Origin: a virus
Virus record (IMG/VR): IMGVR_UViG_3300042691_001220
Coordinates: 1-33,351 of that record
Length of the DNA: 33,351 nucleotides
Strand: one strand, 5' to 3'
In this document: positions 8,901 to 18,400 of the stretch, piece by piece
Layout: every line of letters begins with the position of its first letter
Numbering within the stretch: position 1 is the stretch's first letter
The notes under the pieces: generated by a model
Seen by the model: only the letters and a program-made list of their open reading frames with translations
Told to the model about the DNA's origin: nothing
Database searches by the model: none
Program-made: the position numbers and the translations under genes

Positions 8901-9264
8901 GGGCGGCGACATCAACTCCCAAGATCCTATGAACCCAATGGGCGGTGCGCCTGCGTCGCAATATGGCCTCGCAGGATTGATGCGTGGGGGGCCTGCAACA
9001 AACAAACCAGTTGAAGGCTACCTTGACGGCCCCGGCGATGGGATGAGTGATTCAATCAAAGCCACCATCGACGGGCAGCAACCCGCTCGGCTTGCAGATG
9101 GAGAGTTTGTTATCCCTGCGGATGTCGTAAGCCACCTTGGTAATGGTTCCAGCAAAGCTGGTGCTAAGGTACTGTATGCTATGATGGATCGCATCCGCCA
9201 TGCCCGCACAGGCAATCCTAAGCAGGGCAAAGAAATTAACCCCAAAAAATTCTTGCCCGTGTAA
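5962..9264 (+). CDS. Large Pro/Gly-repeat virion protein with conserved ARLADGEFVIPADVV tail domain (1100 aa)
   Basis: ATG at 5962 follows AGGAG by 6 nt. Visible parts in order: five PVRPAPT repeats (residues about 40-74); a globular region (about 80-250); a hydrophobic, amphipathic stretch (about 254-400, LDMVAVVGLTLMSGG then GALQAYSLASGVG); a Gly-rich zone with GGVTELPN repeats (about 455-555); a more AT-rich middle (about 555-660); twelve VVPPTPP repeats (about 723-806); a collagen-like PVG run; and a poly-Gly zone. The C-terminus (about 1023-1100, GPGDGMSDSIKATIDG then ARLADGEFVIPADVV) is a motif I recall from many environmental phage virion proteins. Likely an internal or ejected virion protein, perhaps with membrane-interacting segments. 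Its exact role is unknown. Confidence 0.62.
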   Translation: MAGIASIVDPNSLVARKFATGGTAKKPTTINLFGQQITLPVRPAPTPVRPAPTPVRPAPTPVRPAPTPVRPAPTPPAPVFRGYDSLDALTNISKSGGSFLFTDPKTGALNPALQAQLDQQKVAAASYVPKNGDMRYGFVQFGKGMAPDKDNRSFQEKFANTPGAGLWSAGINPDDPQAEVKAKAMLDRLLANKDPKYSQSVWGNGAWGRDDAKMPGIRQILATTPNIKATDLIDYAWRAPQAQNALQPRDIGEDILDMVAVVGLTLMSGGNPTLATMYGAARNGEKSGSLLGAFGGALQAYSLASGVGSLTTAINSAGGVGNFITSIPGKISTTVNKIFAEGAKFTGAPLTYTKTAIDKLVDTATNKVVDTVTSAKDFVRDLAEAPGETLGSLVGTPNTGGITSLSNVSPDIPTINVSAIRPQDPFGGSLGLSGAPSWVLGHNLVPDELIPKENITDTSTKEGGGGTPGEGTAGSGQVSQAGGGGGGGGTPNTGGVTELPNPNAGGVTELPNIDAGGATTPGGVTNLPSAADIANAGGATTPGGITTLPSGTPEIVITASRAAEDNWLINALKVSPSWIASQPADVKHKLYNQLKNEYGTLDQPRMDTDARGNTYRVHDLTRPEEIMKPDTIVNSNGDRVVIDYSGNGINPNALEITTIESPTPTPITTPTPITTPGLPGLSTAASQYVNSFEQTTPVTPPIIPTGPVGSEPLIPTVPPVTPVVPPTPPVVPPTPPVVPPTPPVVPPTLPVVPPTPPVVPPTPPVVPPTPPVVPPTPPVVPPTPPVVPPTPPVVPPTPPVVPPTPPVGPVGPITISPYPVGPVGPVGPVGPVGPIGTGPVGPVGPGGPGGGGSGGGNGGGDGTGDGTGNGPGTGGTVPDIKIPAVSAPRPSGTAGKSPAFTDSEVTYLGLSKPGEYKPVTYQGISSVMPSKNMPFPLMGAQQPAASAPVDNSWINMLNPQMPTDPNAAGFFDFANFGFAAGGDINSQDPMNPMGGAPASQYGLAGLMRGGPATNKPVEGYLDGPGDGMSDSIKATIDGQQPARLADGEFVIPADVVSHLGNGSSKAGAKVLYAMMDRIRHARTGNPKQGKEINPKKFLPV
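6079..6183 (+). repeat. Five tandem 21-nt repeats encoding PVRPAPT
   Basis: Units start at 6079, 6100, 6121, 6142 and 6163. The first four are identical at DNA level; the fifth differs at a few third positions. This implies recent duplication. Confidence 0.93.
8128..8379 (+). repeat. Twelve tandem 21-nt repeats encoding VVPPTPP
   Basis: Units of gtggttccgcctacgcctcc plus one c start every 21 nt from 8128. All are identical apart from the fourth, where one base change makes Pro a Leu. A PVG tract follows, built on repeated ggtccagta/ggtccggtt triplet groups to about 8500. The near-perfect identity points to recent expansion. Confidence 0.93.
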
Positions 9265-9283
9265 CGGCGATTAGGAGAATACG

Positions 9284-10396
9284 ATGCCGACTGCAAATCC
9301 AGTTGTTACCCCCACCCCACCTGCGGCTCCCCCTGCGGGGAAAGAAGCGGGGTTTTTTAACTCGGGGATAAGTGGTAGCCCCACAAGTGCAAGAGTAGTT
9401 TCTAGTACGAAAACTACTTCTAATACGTTTGATCCTAACTATCAAACAAGTCTTGATTCGGCAAGGTCGGCGATAGACACCGCGTTTAGTAAACCGTGGG
9501 AAAAACTTGCTAACCCGTCGCAATACTTTGCGCCGACTACCGCCGCGCAAACAAAGTATTTTACTGACACTAAAAACCTCACAGGTCCAGCGCAATACGA
9601 CCAGTCTGGGAACCTCTACACGGGGGTGGGGGGTAGCACGTTCGATCAGGCGCAAGCCCAACAGTACATGTCCCCGTACCAAGATGCTGTTACTCAGGCC
9701 ACGATGGCTGAGATGCAGCGGCAACAAGATCGAGAATTAGCGCAGCTTGGGCTAAGAAGCGTAATGGGCGCGGGGTTAGGCTCCAGTGGGTTTTCTCTTG
9801 CACAAGCGTTGTCTAACCAAAATTATGGGCAAAACGCTGCTGCCATGTACGCTAAGTTGCAGCAGGCTGCGTATGAAAACGCGCAGAAGCAATACAACGA
9901 CGAGCAGAATCGGCGAATCCAAGCCGCTCAAGGGTTAGCTACGCTTGGGACTAACGTGAGTGCTTCCGATCTTGCTCGACTTGCAGCACAAGGGACCGCA
10001 GCAACCCAAGAGTACAACCTCGCCCAAAGGCTGAATGATCTTAGGTACAAAGAAGATAACGATTACCGGGAAGCCGCGATGAAGATGGCAGTTAATCGGG
10101 CTAATGCTATTGGTGCGATGCCGCATACTACGACCGAAACTTCCACGATCCCTAATGAAACAACTTCGATTTACGGGATAGACCCATCCGTTATGCAAAC
10201 CCTTATTGGTGGTGCGGGGGGTATCCTTGATCTAATTGGTAAGGGTGGGGATGTCGCTGCTGGGCTTAAAGGACTTAGAGACGGTTGGAATACTTTTACC
10301 GACTGGTTTGGCGGAAGTAATAGTGGTGGCGGTGGTTCTTCATACGTTCCTACCGTTGGCGGTCCAACCACAACCTTGGATGATATTCAGCCATGA
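9284..10396 (+). CDS. Internal-virion-like coiled-coil protein (370 aa)
   Basis: ATG at 9284 follows AGGAG by 8 nt. Residues about 1-20 are Pro/Ala-rich. Then comes a polar region with YQTSLDSARSAIDTAFSKPW and a QAQAQQYMSPYQDAVTQATM helix. A long helical, coiled-coil section (about 145-270: MAEMQRQQDRELAQLGLRSV, then AMYAKLQQAAYENAQKQYND) follows. The C-terminus has a small-residue hydrophobic patch (TLIGGAGGILDLIGKGGDVA) and a Gly/Ser tail. The LxxALSNQNYGQNAA segment resembles phage proteins placed next to ejection proteins (T7 gp14-like position). Its stop overlaps the next start by ATGA. No family is certain; an internal core or ejection component is the best inference. Confidence 0.55.
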   Translation: MPTANPVVTPTPPAAPPAGKEAGFFNSGISGSPTSARVVSSTKTTSNTFDPNYQTSLDSARSAIDTAFSKPWEKLANPSQYFAPTTAAQTKYFTDTKNLTGPAQYDQSGNLYTGVGGSTFDQAQAQQYMSPYQDAVTQATMAEMQRQQDRELAQLGLRSVMGAGLGSSGFSLAQALSNQNYGQNAAAMYAKLQQAAYENAQKQYNDEQNRRIQAAQGLATLGTNVSASDLARLAAQGTAATQEYNLAQRLNDLRYKEDNDYREAAMKMAVNRANAIGAMPHTTTETSTIPNETTSIYGIDPSVMQTLIGGAGGILDLIGKGGDVAAGLKGLRDGWNTFTDWFGGSNSGGGGSSYVPTVGGPTTTLDDIQP

Positions 10397-12465
10397 GCAT
10401 ACTTTCACCTGACACCATGCAATTTCAGTCGCTGGTTAAAAAACTCAGCGATGGGGCTTTGTCTCAAGCGTTGCAGATGCACGCCGATCCGTCCGATCCA
10501 AAAGGCTTTTGGCTTGCCCAAGAAGCTATGGGCCGCGCTGCTGCACGCAAAGATGCTCAGACGGGGAATGCTAACCAACCAACGGTTGCCCAGCAGTTAG
10601 CCCAACAGATGAACCCGCAGCAGCCTCCTATGCCGCCCCAAGGTATGCCGCCGATGCCGCCTCAAGGTATGCCGCCGATGCCCCCACAAGGTATGCCGCC
10701 TCAAGCACCGCCGGTTGCTATGGCTCAGGCAGGTGGGCATGTCCACGACTACGGTATCGCTGGCCTCCCTTACGAACCGCACTACGAGCACGGTGGGATT
10801 GTGTCGTTCGCCAAAGGCGGGGACGAAGGGTTATACGAAGGGCAAAGTTTTGAAGGGTACGACCCGGATGATGTAAGCCAAATGCTTGCGGAATTAGACA
10901 CAAAAGGAAAAAGCAAAGAAAACCAACAGCAGTTAGAGGCGGATAGAGACGCAGCAGTTATCGAATCGATAATAAAAGCGGGGGCGTCAGGGCCGGTATT
11001 AGCTGGGGCTGGGTTAGCGGATTTAACAGCAGTTCCGTTTCGCCTTGCCGGATCTCTTGCGTGGGAACGTGGGGAAAACGGTGAACTTAAGCGGGGGTTT
11101 GATGATCCTAATTTCAAATTATTCCCAACATTAGAAAAAGCAAATAACTGGTGGCAAGCCCCTTCTGGGGATGATTTCGTTAGCACCCGCTATGACCCCA
11201 ATTCAGACAACGCCCCGTTACCTAAAGAACAATATAAGCCAACTACCTCTAATGTGTTTTCCGCCCTCAACCCAAAAGCGGCGGAGCCCGTTAAACCTTT
11301 TGAAGCTGCCCCTACTCCGCGTCGAGCTTCACCCACTGATCTCTATAATCCATCTATCCCAACTATCGCAGCGGAAGAACCCGCCGCTCCAATGCCGCCC
11401 AATATCCGGGAAGTTACCCCGACTGGGTTAGCGTCAGGGGCGGATAGATTTTTGATGCGCGGTGCGGGCCTCCCTGCCGCCGCATCGGCTGTTTCGGGTG
11501 GTAAGAGTTACGATATTTCTGACACTGCAAAACCCGCAGAACGTACTCCACAAGACGATATAAAAGACGCGGAACAATTAAAACGCCTCAACGAATTGTA
11601 TGGGTACAATCCAGACCTAAAACAAAAACTCATTGAGGAGAACTCTGCGGCGTTGGCGGGGCTTAGTAAGAAAAGAGGGAAAGCCGCGCTTTCTGATTTG
11701 GCCGCTGCTATGGTTGCGTTTGGGCAGGGTACGGCGAAACAAGGACTCATGTCGTTTGGGCAAACTCTTAATGAAAGGTTTCGTCAAAGCGATAAAGAAA
11801 TTGATGCCGAAGAAGCCGCGTATAAGAAACGTGATTCCGAATTACGCGAAGGTATGAATGATCTTAGAAAAAATAACGTAGAAAAAGGCATGGCTAAAAT
11901 AGAAAAAGCCAACGCAGATTTCACAGCTTGGAAAGCTAACCAAGAAAAAGGCGAAACTGAACGCAATAAAACAGCGTTTGAAAAACAACAAGACGCACAG
12001 CAAAAAGCACTTGATCGTGAAGCAGACCTTAGAAAAGCCTATGCAGAAATTGCAAGTGCTGAATACCGCACCCGGTATGCTTCCAATGCTACTGCTGGGG
12101 ATAAAACCGACCCATTGTTAACAACGATGTTAAAAATTATCGAAAATCAGGGGGTTTCTCCCAATACCCTTATGCAGGAAGCGGGGGAAATAGACGCGAG
12201 TATTGATGACTCAGTGGTAGAAGCCGAGGTGGACCGCAGGACCGGCAAAACTCATGATTGGAGAAACGTAAAACCCGATTCTGAAGCTGCTAAACTGAAA
12301 TCAGACATTCGGAAAGAAATGGTAAGTTCTATACTTTCCAATCGCGCCGCAGAGGCCGGTCAACTATCGGCAAAAGGCCCGGCTGCGGGACTACGGGCTT
12401 TGATGTCAGGCCAACCAACCAGCGGTACGTGGGGTCCTGATTTCTATTCCGTTCTCCCCCGTTAA
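10393..12465 (+). CDS. Internal-virion-like protein with HYEHGG motif and coiled coil (690 aa)
   Basis: ATG overlaps the previous stop by 4 nt. Residues about 1-60 are helical (SILSPDTMQFQSLVKKLSDG). Three PPMPPQGM repeats lie at about 78-101. A conserved HDYGIAGLPYEPHYEHGGIV segment ends near residue 137 and runs into SFAKGG. This type of motif recurs, from memory, in freshwater phage virion proteins. A hydrophobic stretch lies at about 195-215. Residues about 390-565 form a long charged coiled coil (KRDSELREGMNDLRKNNVEK, then DREADLRKAYAEIASAEYRT). The C-terminus has a helical ENQGVSPNTLMQEAGEIDAS domain. It shares a YG(I/L)AGL motif with the 1100-aa protein. Probably part of the ejected core set; function inferred. 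Confidence 0.55.
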   Translation: MSILSPDTMQFQSLVKKLSDGALSQALQMHADPSDPKGFWLAQEAMGRAAARKDAQTGNANQPTVAQQLAQQMNPQQPPMPPQGMPPMPPQGMPPMPPQGMPPQAPPVAMAQAGGHVHDYGIAGLPYEPHYEHGGIVSFAKGGDEGLYEGQSFEGYDPDDVSQMLAELDTKGKSKENQQQLEADRDAAVIESIIKAGASGPVLAGAGLADLTAVPFRLAGSLAWERGENGELKRGFDDPNFKLFPTLEKANNWWQAPSGDDFVSTRYDPNSDNAPLPKEQYKPTTSNVFSALNPKAAEPVKPFEAAPTPRRASPTDLYNPSIPTIAAEEPAAPMPPNIREVTPTGLASGADRFLMRGAGLPAAASAVSGGKSYDISDTAKPAERTPQDDIKDAEQLKRLNELYGYNPDLKQKLIEENSAALAGLSKKRGKAALSDLAAAMVAFGQGTAKQGLMSFGQTLNERFRQSDKEIDAEEAAYKKRDSELREGMNDLRKNNVEKGMAKIEKANADFTAWKANQEKGETERNKTAFEKQQDAQQKALDREADLRKAYAEIASAEYRTRYASNATAGDKTDPLLTTMLKIIENQGVSPNTLMQEAGEIDASIDDSVVEAEVDRRTGKTHDWRNVKPDSEAAKLKSDIRKEMVSSILSNRAAEAGQLSAKGPAAGLRALMSGQPTSGTWGPDFYSVLPR
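10624..10695 (+). repeat. Three tandem 24-nt repeats encoding PPMPPQGM
   Basis: Units start at 10624, 10648 and 10672, each encoding PPMPPQGM with a few synonymous changes. A partial unit (PPQ) follows. Confidence 0.88.
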
Positions 12466-12488
12466 ACAAGATTTTGGAGTGTAGTTGA

Positions 12489-15400
12489 ATGCCTACTTTT
12501 TTGGTTAGTACCCCTACTGGGCGTCAATTTGAAGTAGATGGGGCTGATGAGAACGAAGCAATCAGCTCACTCCAAAATTACTTAAGTGGGGAAGCTGCGC
12601 CGCAACGGCGCACTAGACTTACCCCCGAGATGATCGATGCGTACCAGCAATCGCTGGGCGCACCCGCGCTTAACCAAAGTTCTATTTCTGACGAAGACTT
12701 AAAAAGTAAGTTAGCCGAGTACGAACACAAGCCGGGGTTCTTGGAAAGCCTTGGCAGTGGGGCGGAACGTAGTTTCTCTCAAGCCGCCGTACTCAAAGAC
12801 CAGCTACTCTCCTTGGGCGCGAAGGGTCTCGGTTACGACGACTACGCCAAGCAAAAGCTGGACGAGGCTGCTGCTAAACAAGAAGAAATCCAGCAGACCA
12901 ACCCCGCGCAGTTTGAGTCTTATAAAGACGTTAACTGGAGCAATTTGCCCGCTTACGCTGGAGAAAGCATCGGCGAGCAAGCATTCAACGCGCTCACAAT
13001 GTTGGGGTTTGGCGGGGTAGGCGGCGCTATCGGGAAGCGCGTTGTCACTTCAGCGGCGGAAAAAGCTGTGGCCGAGATGGCTGCACAGCGTGCGGCGGCA
13101 GGAGCGGCGGAAGCCGCAGTCCCTGCGGTAGAGCGACTCGTTGCCCGTGAAGCGGCCAAGGGTGCGGGGGTGGGCGGTAATATCGGGATGTACCTTGGGT
13201 CTTTTGGACTTAACGCCGGGGATACTTACCAAGGCATCTACGACAAGACGGGGGAAATGGCCCCCGGTGCGTCAGTAATCGGCGCTTCGATCAACGGCTT
13301 CCTCGACTCCATCGTCCCGGCGCGGTTCGTCAAAGCCCTGCGTGAGACCCCAACGCTCCGTGCAGAAGTTGCCGCTCGCATCGCTGCGGGCAAAGGCGTT
13401 GCAGAGGGTCTGCTCCCTGCGGTGAAAGCCGGGGCAATGGGTGCGCTCAAGGGCGGCGCGTTAGAACCTATCACGGAAGTGGGGCAGGAAATTGTCAATA
13501 AGCTCGCCGAGGACATTGTCGGCGAGTCGCAAGAGAAGTGGGGTTCCGAAGACTTCGACCGCTTTATCAACTCGGCTGCTAAATCCATCGCCCCCGGTAT
13601 GCTCTTTGGTTTTGGCGAAGGGGTAGGGAAGCAGTCAAACAGACGCGCCATTGCAGATCGACTAGAGCAGCAACAACAGGCTCGGCAGTTCGACGCCGAC
13701 CAGCTTGCCTCCGAGGAAGAACGCAAGCAGCAGTTGTACGAGGGGATCCCAGAGCTTGAGCAACAGGTCCAGATGCTGACTGAGGCGCTCAACCTACCAG
13801 AGAACCGCGCCCGTGCGGGGGAACTCAACTTCAACTTGCGGGAAACCCAGCAGCAACTGAACGACCTGTCGCAAGAACTTACCATCCTTGAGATGCCCCG
13901 CAATCAGCGGGCGCAGTTCTACGCTCAACAGCAGCAAGAAGAAGAAATCGCCCCGGAAGAGGAGGAAGCGCCGCCGACTGCGCCTGCGCCCGTTACGGCT
14001 AGAAGCGTGCTTGAGCCGCTGGGTGTTTCTGCGGAAGATATTAAGGGGCTGAACGTAAACCCCAACGCTCCGCTCCGTGGGAACGCCGCGCAACGAGTCG
14101 CAGACTTTATCGACCAGTGGCGGGTGAATCCCAATCTATCTCTTGAGCAAGCCCAAGCGGCGGATGCGGCACTTGCAGAACTCCCGGAACTCCAGTCGGA
14201 CGCCATCAGCGTAGGTCAAAGGGAAGACCGGGAAGCACACCTTGCTGCGGCTCCCGACCTTGTGCCTAAAAAGATGGAGAACTGGTACAAAGCCGCGCAA
14301 CAGCACGGGTTAACGCCCGAATCCCCAGACGCATGGCAGCAACTGTCTGATGCCCGCTATGCCGCTAGGAGCCCCTCAGTCCGTGCGGCGTTGACCGAGA
14401 AACTGAAGGCCGACTTCCCGGAACAGGAACAAGGGGAGGCCGACCGCGTTGCCGCGTTGACCGAACAGCAGCGGATGGCGGAGGAGCAAGCTAGAGCCGA
14501 GGCGGTGTTCAAGAAGGCGCAGGATGCGACGTACCGCAAACAGGTTAAGGACACCATCGCTAACTTCTTGGCAATAGCTAAGGAGCAACAGCGGAAACTG
14601 GAGGCGGCGCGGAAGCAAGCGGCGCAAGAAGGTAAGCTTAAGGCCGAGCAGGACGCGCAAGCGGGGACGCTGATCTCGGAGTTAGACAGGCACCTCAACT
14701 CCGACCTACCGGCGCTCACGCAGGCTCAGTTGGACGCCCCGGACAGCACCGCCGCTGCGGTCGCTTTGCGGCAGATGCGAGACACCATCGCCAAGAAACA
14801 GGAGGCGCTGAACAACTTAGCGCCCGTTGGGACCCGCCCGACCCCCCGCCCCGCGACTATTGCGCCGCCCAACATCACCGCTATGCAGACGGTCAGCGAT
14901 GTGCTGCGTCATGCTGGGTTCCCCGGCGCGGCCAAGCCTAACGGGATGCAGCCCAACGCACCGCTCCGTGGTGCCACGGCGGAGAAGTTAGCTAACTTCC
15001 TACAGCGTATTAAGCCCGAGTCGGTTAAGGATGTCGCTCAAGGTGAGCGCATTGACGCGCTCAAAGAACACCCAGCGTTCGCCTTGGAGGAGATTGAGCG
15101 GACCAAAGCGGAAGATCACCAAGCGCATATTGAGTCGGCAGCGGGGCTTAGAAGAAGCCGGGAAGCGTTCCAAGCATGGCAGACGCAACTGCGAGGCGAC
15201 TACAAGTTAGGGACCGATGCGGAAAAAGACCAAGCGGTCTACCGGGACCTGCGTACCGCACAGGGGGTCGCCCAAGACCATACGAAGAACCAGATTGAGA
15301 AATACATCTACAGCAGCCCCCCGCTGAAAAAGATTGCTGCGGAAGAGCAACAATCTGCGGGTCCGTTGGCGGAAGTCCGTGAGTCCCGTGCGGAGTCAAG

Positions 15401-18400
15401 GTCGGGAGCGGGGGCATTTTCAGAAGATGCGTTTCGTAAGGCAATGGGGGACGCGGTTAATTGGTCGGGGGATTACAAAACGCCCGGATATAAAAGCAAA
15501 GACAAATTAATTGAAATGCCAATTGCTGATTTTTTAACAATAGCGGACGATGGTTTTCAGCAAAAAAACTATGATGATGTTTTAGCTCTTTTTAGAAAAG
15601 GAATTAAATTTAATGCTATACCACAATTATCACTTTTTCGTGACAAAGATGGTAATATTAGAGGACAAGGGCATGAAGGAAGACACCGCGCTCGTGTTTT
15701 GAGAGATAACGGATACGATACGATTCCCGTCAAATTATTAACGGATATTCGTTGGTCTGAACAATCAGACCCTAAAAGTTTTGATTATTTGAAGAAGTGG
15801 CCGTCTAAAATCATATCTCAAGACGGCACCAAATCTATCCCTATGCTTGTTCCTCGCGAGCAGTCCATGACTCCGTGGAGTCCTTCAACGAAAATCCGTG
15901 AGTCCCGTGCGGGGAAAGTAACAAAAAATCGCACGCCGGAACTTCAAGCTGCTGCCGAAAAATTAAAGGCGGGGGAAATCACCCGTGAGGATTACGCCCG
16001 ACTTGTGAATAAATACAAGCCGGTAGTGCCGTATGAGCAAGTTCCGGCTCCAGCGTCCAACGCCGATATGGAACAAGCGTTAGACAAACCCAAAGTTCCA
16101 AAAATTAATGCCCCGCGTGGTATGGCTAATGGAACGCCGGTTAAACTCCGATTAGATATTCCTGCGTATGATAAACACAACACATGGATAGTAACTGTCC
16201 ATGAAGGGAATAAACCGGGGTTCAAAGCAGAAGCGGTTATTGGATACACCAGCACTGCGGCAGCTACTGATGTTACGTTTGGGTTAGAAACGGCGCAGGC
16301 TGGGTTAAATATCGCTGGGGGTAAACCGAAAGGCACTATTGCGACCATGAAGGGTAAGTGGCGCGACATGACTCCCGAGAAAGCAAAAGCTCGCGCTGAT
16401 GCTGCCATGAAAGACCCAGCTTGGCGTCAGATTGGTATGGATCCAGAACGTCATGGGTACTTCTATGACCGCGAAACAATGCAGCCGATTACCCGCGCTG
16501 ATGAAGTAATCCAGATTGGTCCGTTGGTTCTTGGGAAAAACGTCACCTACGGCAAACCGGACAATTTCCTATACTCCCGCGCTGCCGAAGGCTCCTCCAC
16601 CAAGCCGACACCGGAGCAGGTGCGTAAGGTTATCGAAGACCGGATGGGGGCCAGTGCGGCTAATGTCACCATCGCCCGCACGCCGAAAGAAGCTGGGGTA
16701 GATAACGTCAAGGGCATCCACCCGCTGACCAAGGGCGCGATCATCAACGGCAAGGCGTACCTGTTCACCGACAACATGCGTGTCGGTAAGGAATTTGGCG
16801 TGTTCCTGCATGAGGTCGGCGACCACCTCGGGATGAAGAAGCTAGTCGGCGAAGGGAACTACAACTTCCTTGTCTCGCAAGTTCAGAAGTGGGCCGACAA
16901 GAACGACGGATCGCTGGAGTCCAAGATTGCCCGTGCGGCTATGGAGCGCATCCCGCAGGGGACCAAGAAAGAAAGCGAATTGCTCGCCTACTTCATCGAA
17001 GAGGCGGTGGACAACTACGGGGTAAACCCGTCTGAGGTCCGAGACACTGCAACTCCGCTGGGGGCGTTCTTCCGCAAGATCATGGCGGGCATCAAGAACA
17101 TCCTCAACAAGTTGGGGCTGTCACCGAAAGATCTTACGTCGCAAGACATTATCGACCTTGCGTATGGCGCGGCGCAGTTGGAGTTGTCGGGGCAAGTTAA
17201 GGGTAAGGGCACCTCGCTCTCCCTATCAAGCGATAAGAACATCAGCCCGTTGGGGTTCTACAGCGCGTTGGAATACAACCTCTCACGCCTGCCGACCAAG
17301 TCGGCCACGGCGGCTGGCTGGAAGGACGCGATCAAGGGCCTGCTCAACAAGGGGCTAGTCAAAGCCGAAGAGGTCGAGTGGTCTGGCATCAACGACTGGC
17401 TCGATCTCACGGAAGGCAAGATCACCCGTGAGCAAGTGCAGGACTACCTAGCCCAAGGCGGCGTGCAGGTAGAAGAGACGGTACTGGGTAGAGCAAAAAA
17501 GAAAGATGATAAACCGTTAACTTGGGGAGAATGGTCGGAACCTGACGAAAATGGGCATAAAGAAATGAAAGCCTCTTCGGGGTCAAAAATTATTTACAAA
17601 CCAAAAAATTCAAACAGCGGACCGGGGACGCCGCTAAGAGACGACTATGTAGTTATAGACTCGAATGGTCGGCATCAAGGTACAGTAAATGATCTAGAAC
17701 ACGCTAAACAAATTACTTCAGCGTTTGAATCTAGCGCAGGGATGGGTGTAACTCCTACTAGATATAACCGTAATAATCTCGTTCTCCCCAACGGTAAAAA
17801 TTACCGAGAAGTATTGTTGACATTACCAAGTAAAAAAGTAAAAGGACGCAACTACGGACATTGGGAACAAAGTAATGTTTTAGCCCATACCCGCCTTAAT
17901 GACCGCGTCGATACAGACGGTAAGCGCGTGTTGTTTGTCGAAGAAGTTCAATCGGATTGGGGGCAAAAAGGTAAAAAAGAAGGTTTTGTTGTTTCACTTC
18001 CGCCGCTTAAAGAACTACCAAATGATGTAGTAGTTACAAAAAAATACAATGCTACAATAGACGAAGTTGAATATATTAAAGCCGAATTTACACGAATTAA
18101 TAGAATAATAACAAATTTATTTGATGCTGCGGATTTTAATCCCGAAAAACGTAAAAAATATAACGCTATTGTAGACGGAGAAAAAGGCGATAGATTCCTT
18201 GATCTTTCGCATAAATTTACAGATTTTAATTCCTATAACAGGATCGACCGAGTTCTAAATACGGTTCCTCATTCTGAGTTTTTAGAATGGCGTGAATTAA
18301 TTAGAGAAATAGTTCCTACTGCGTTTGAAACAGACCCTTATGAATCGAGACAGATATGGGTTGCAATCCAAAGTAATGCACGAATTGGTACAGGCGAAAC

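Noticed and set aside
13238-13903. 221-codon antisense frame in the giant gene
   Set aside because: Ser/Arg/Cys-rich shadow typical of the reverse of GC-rich coding DNA.
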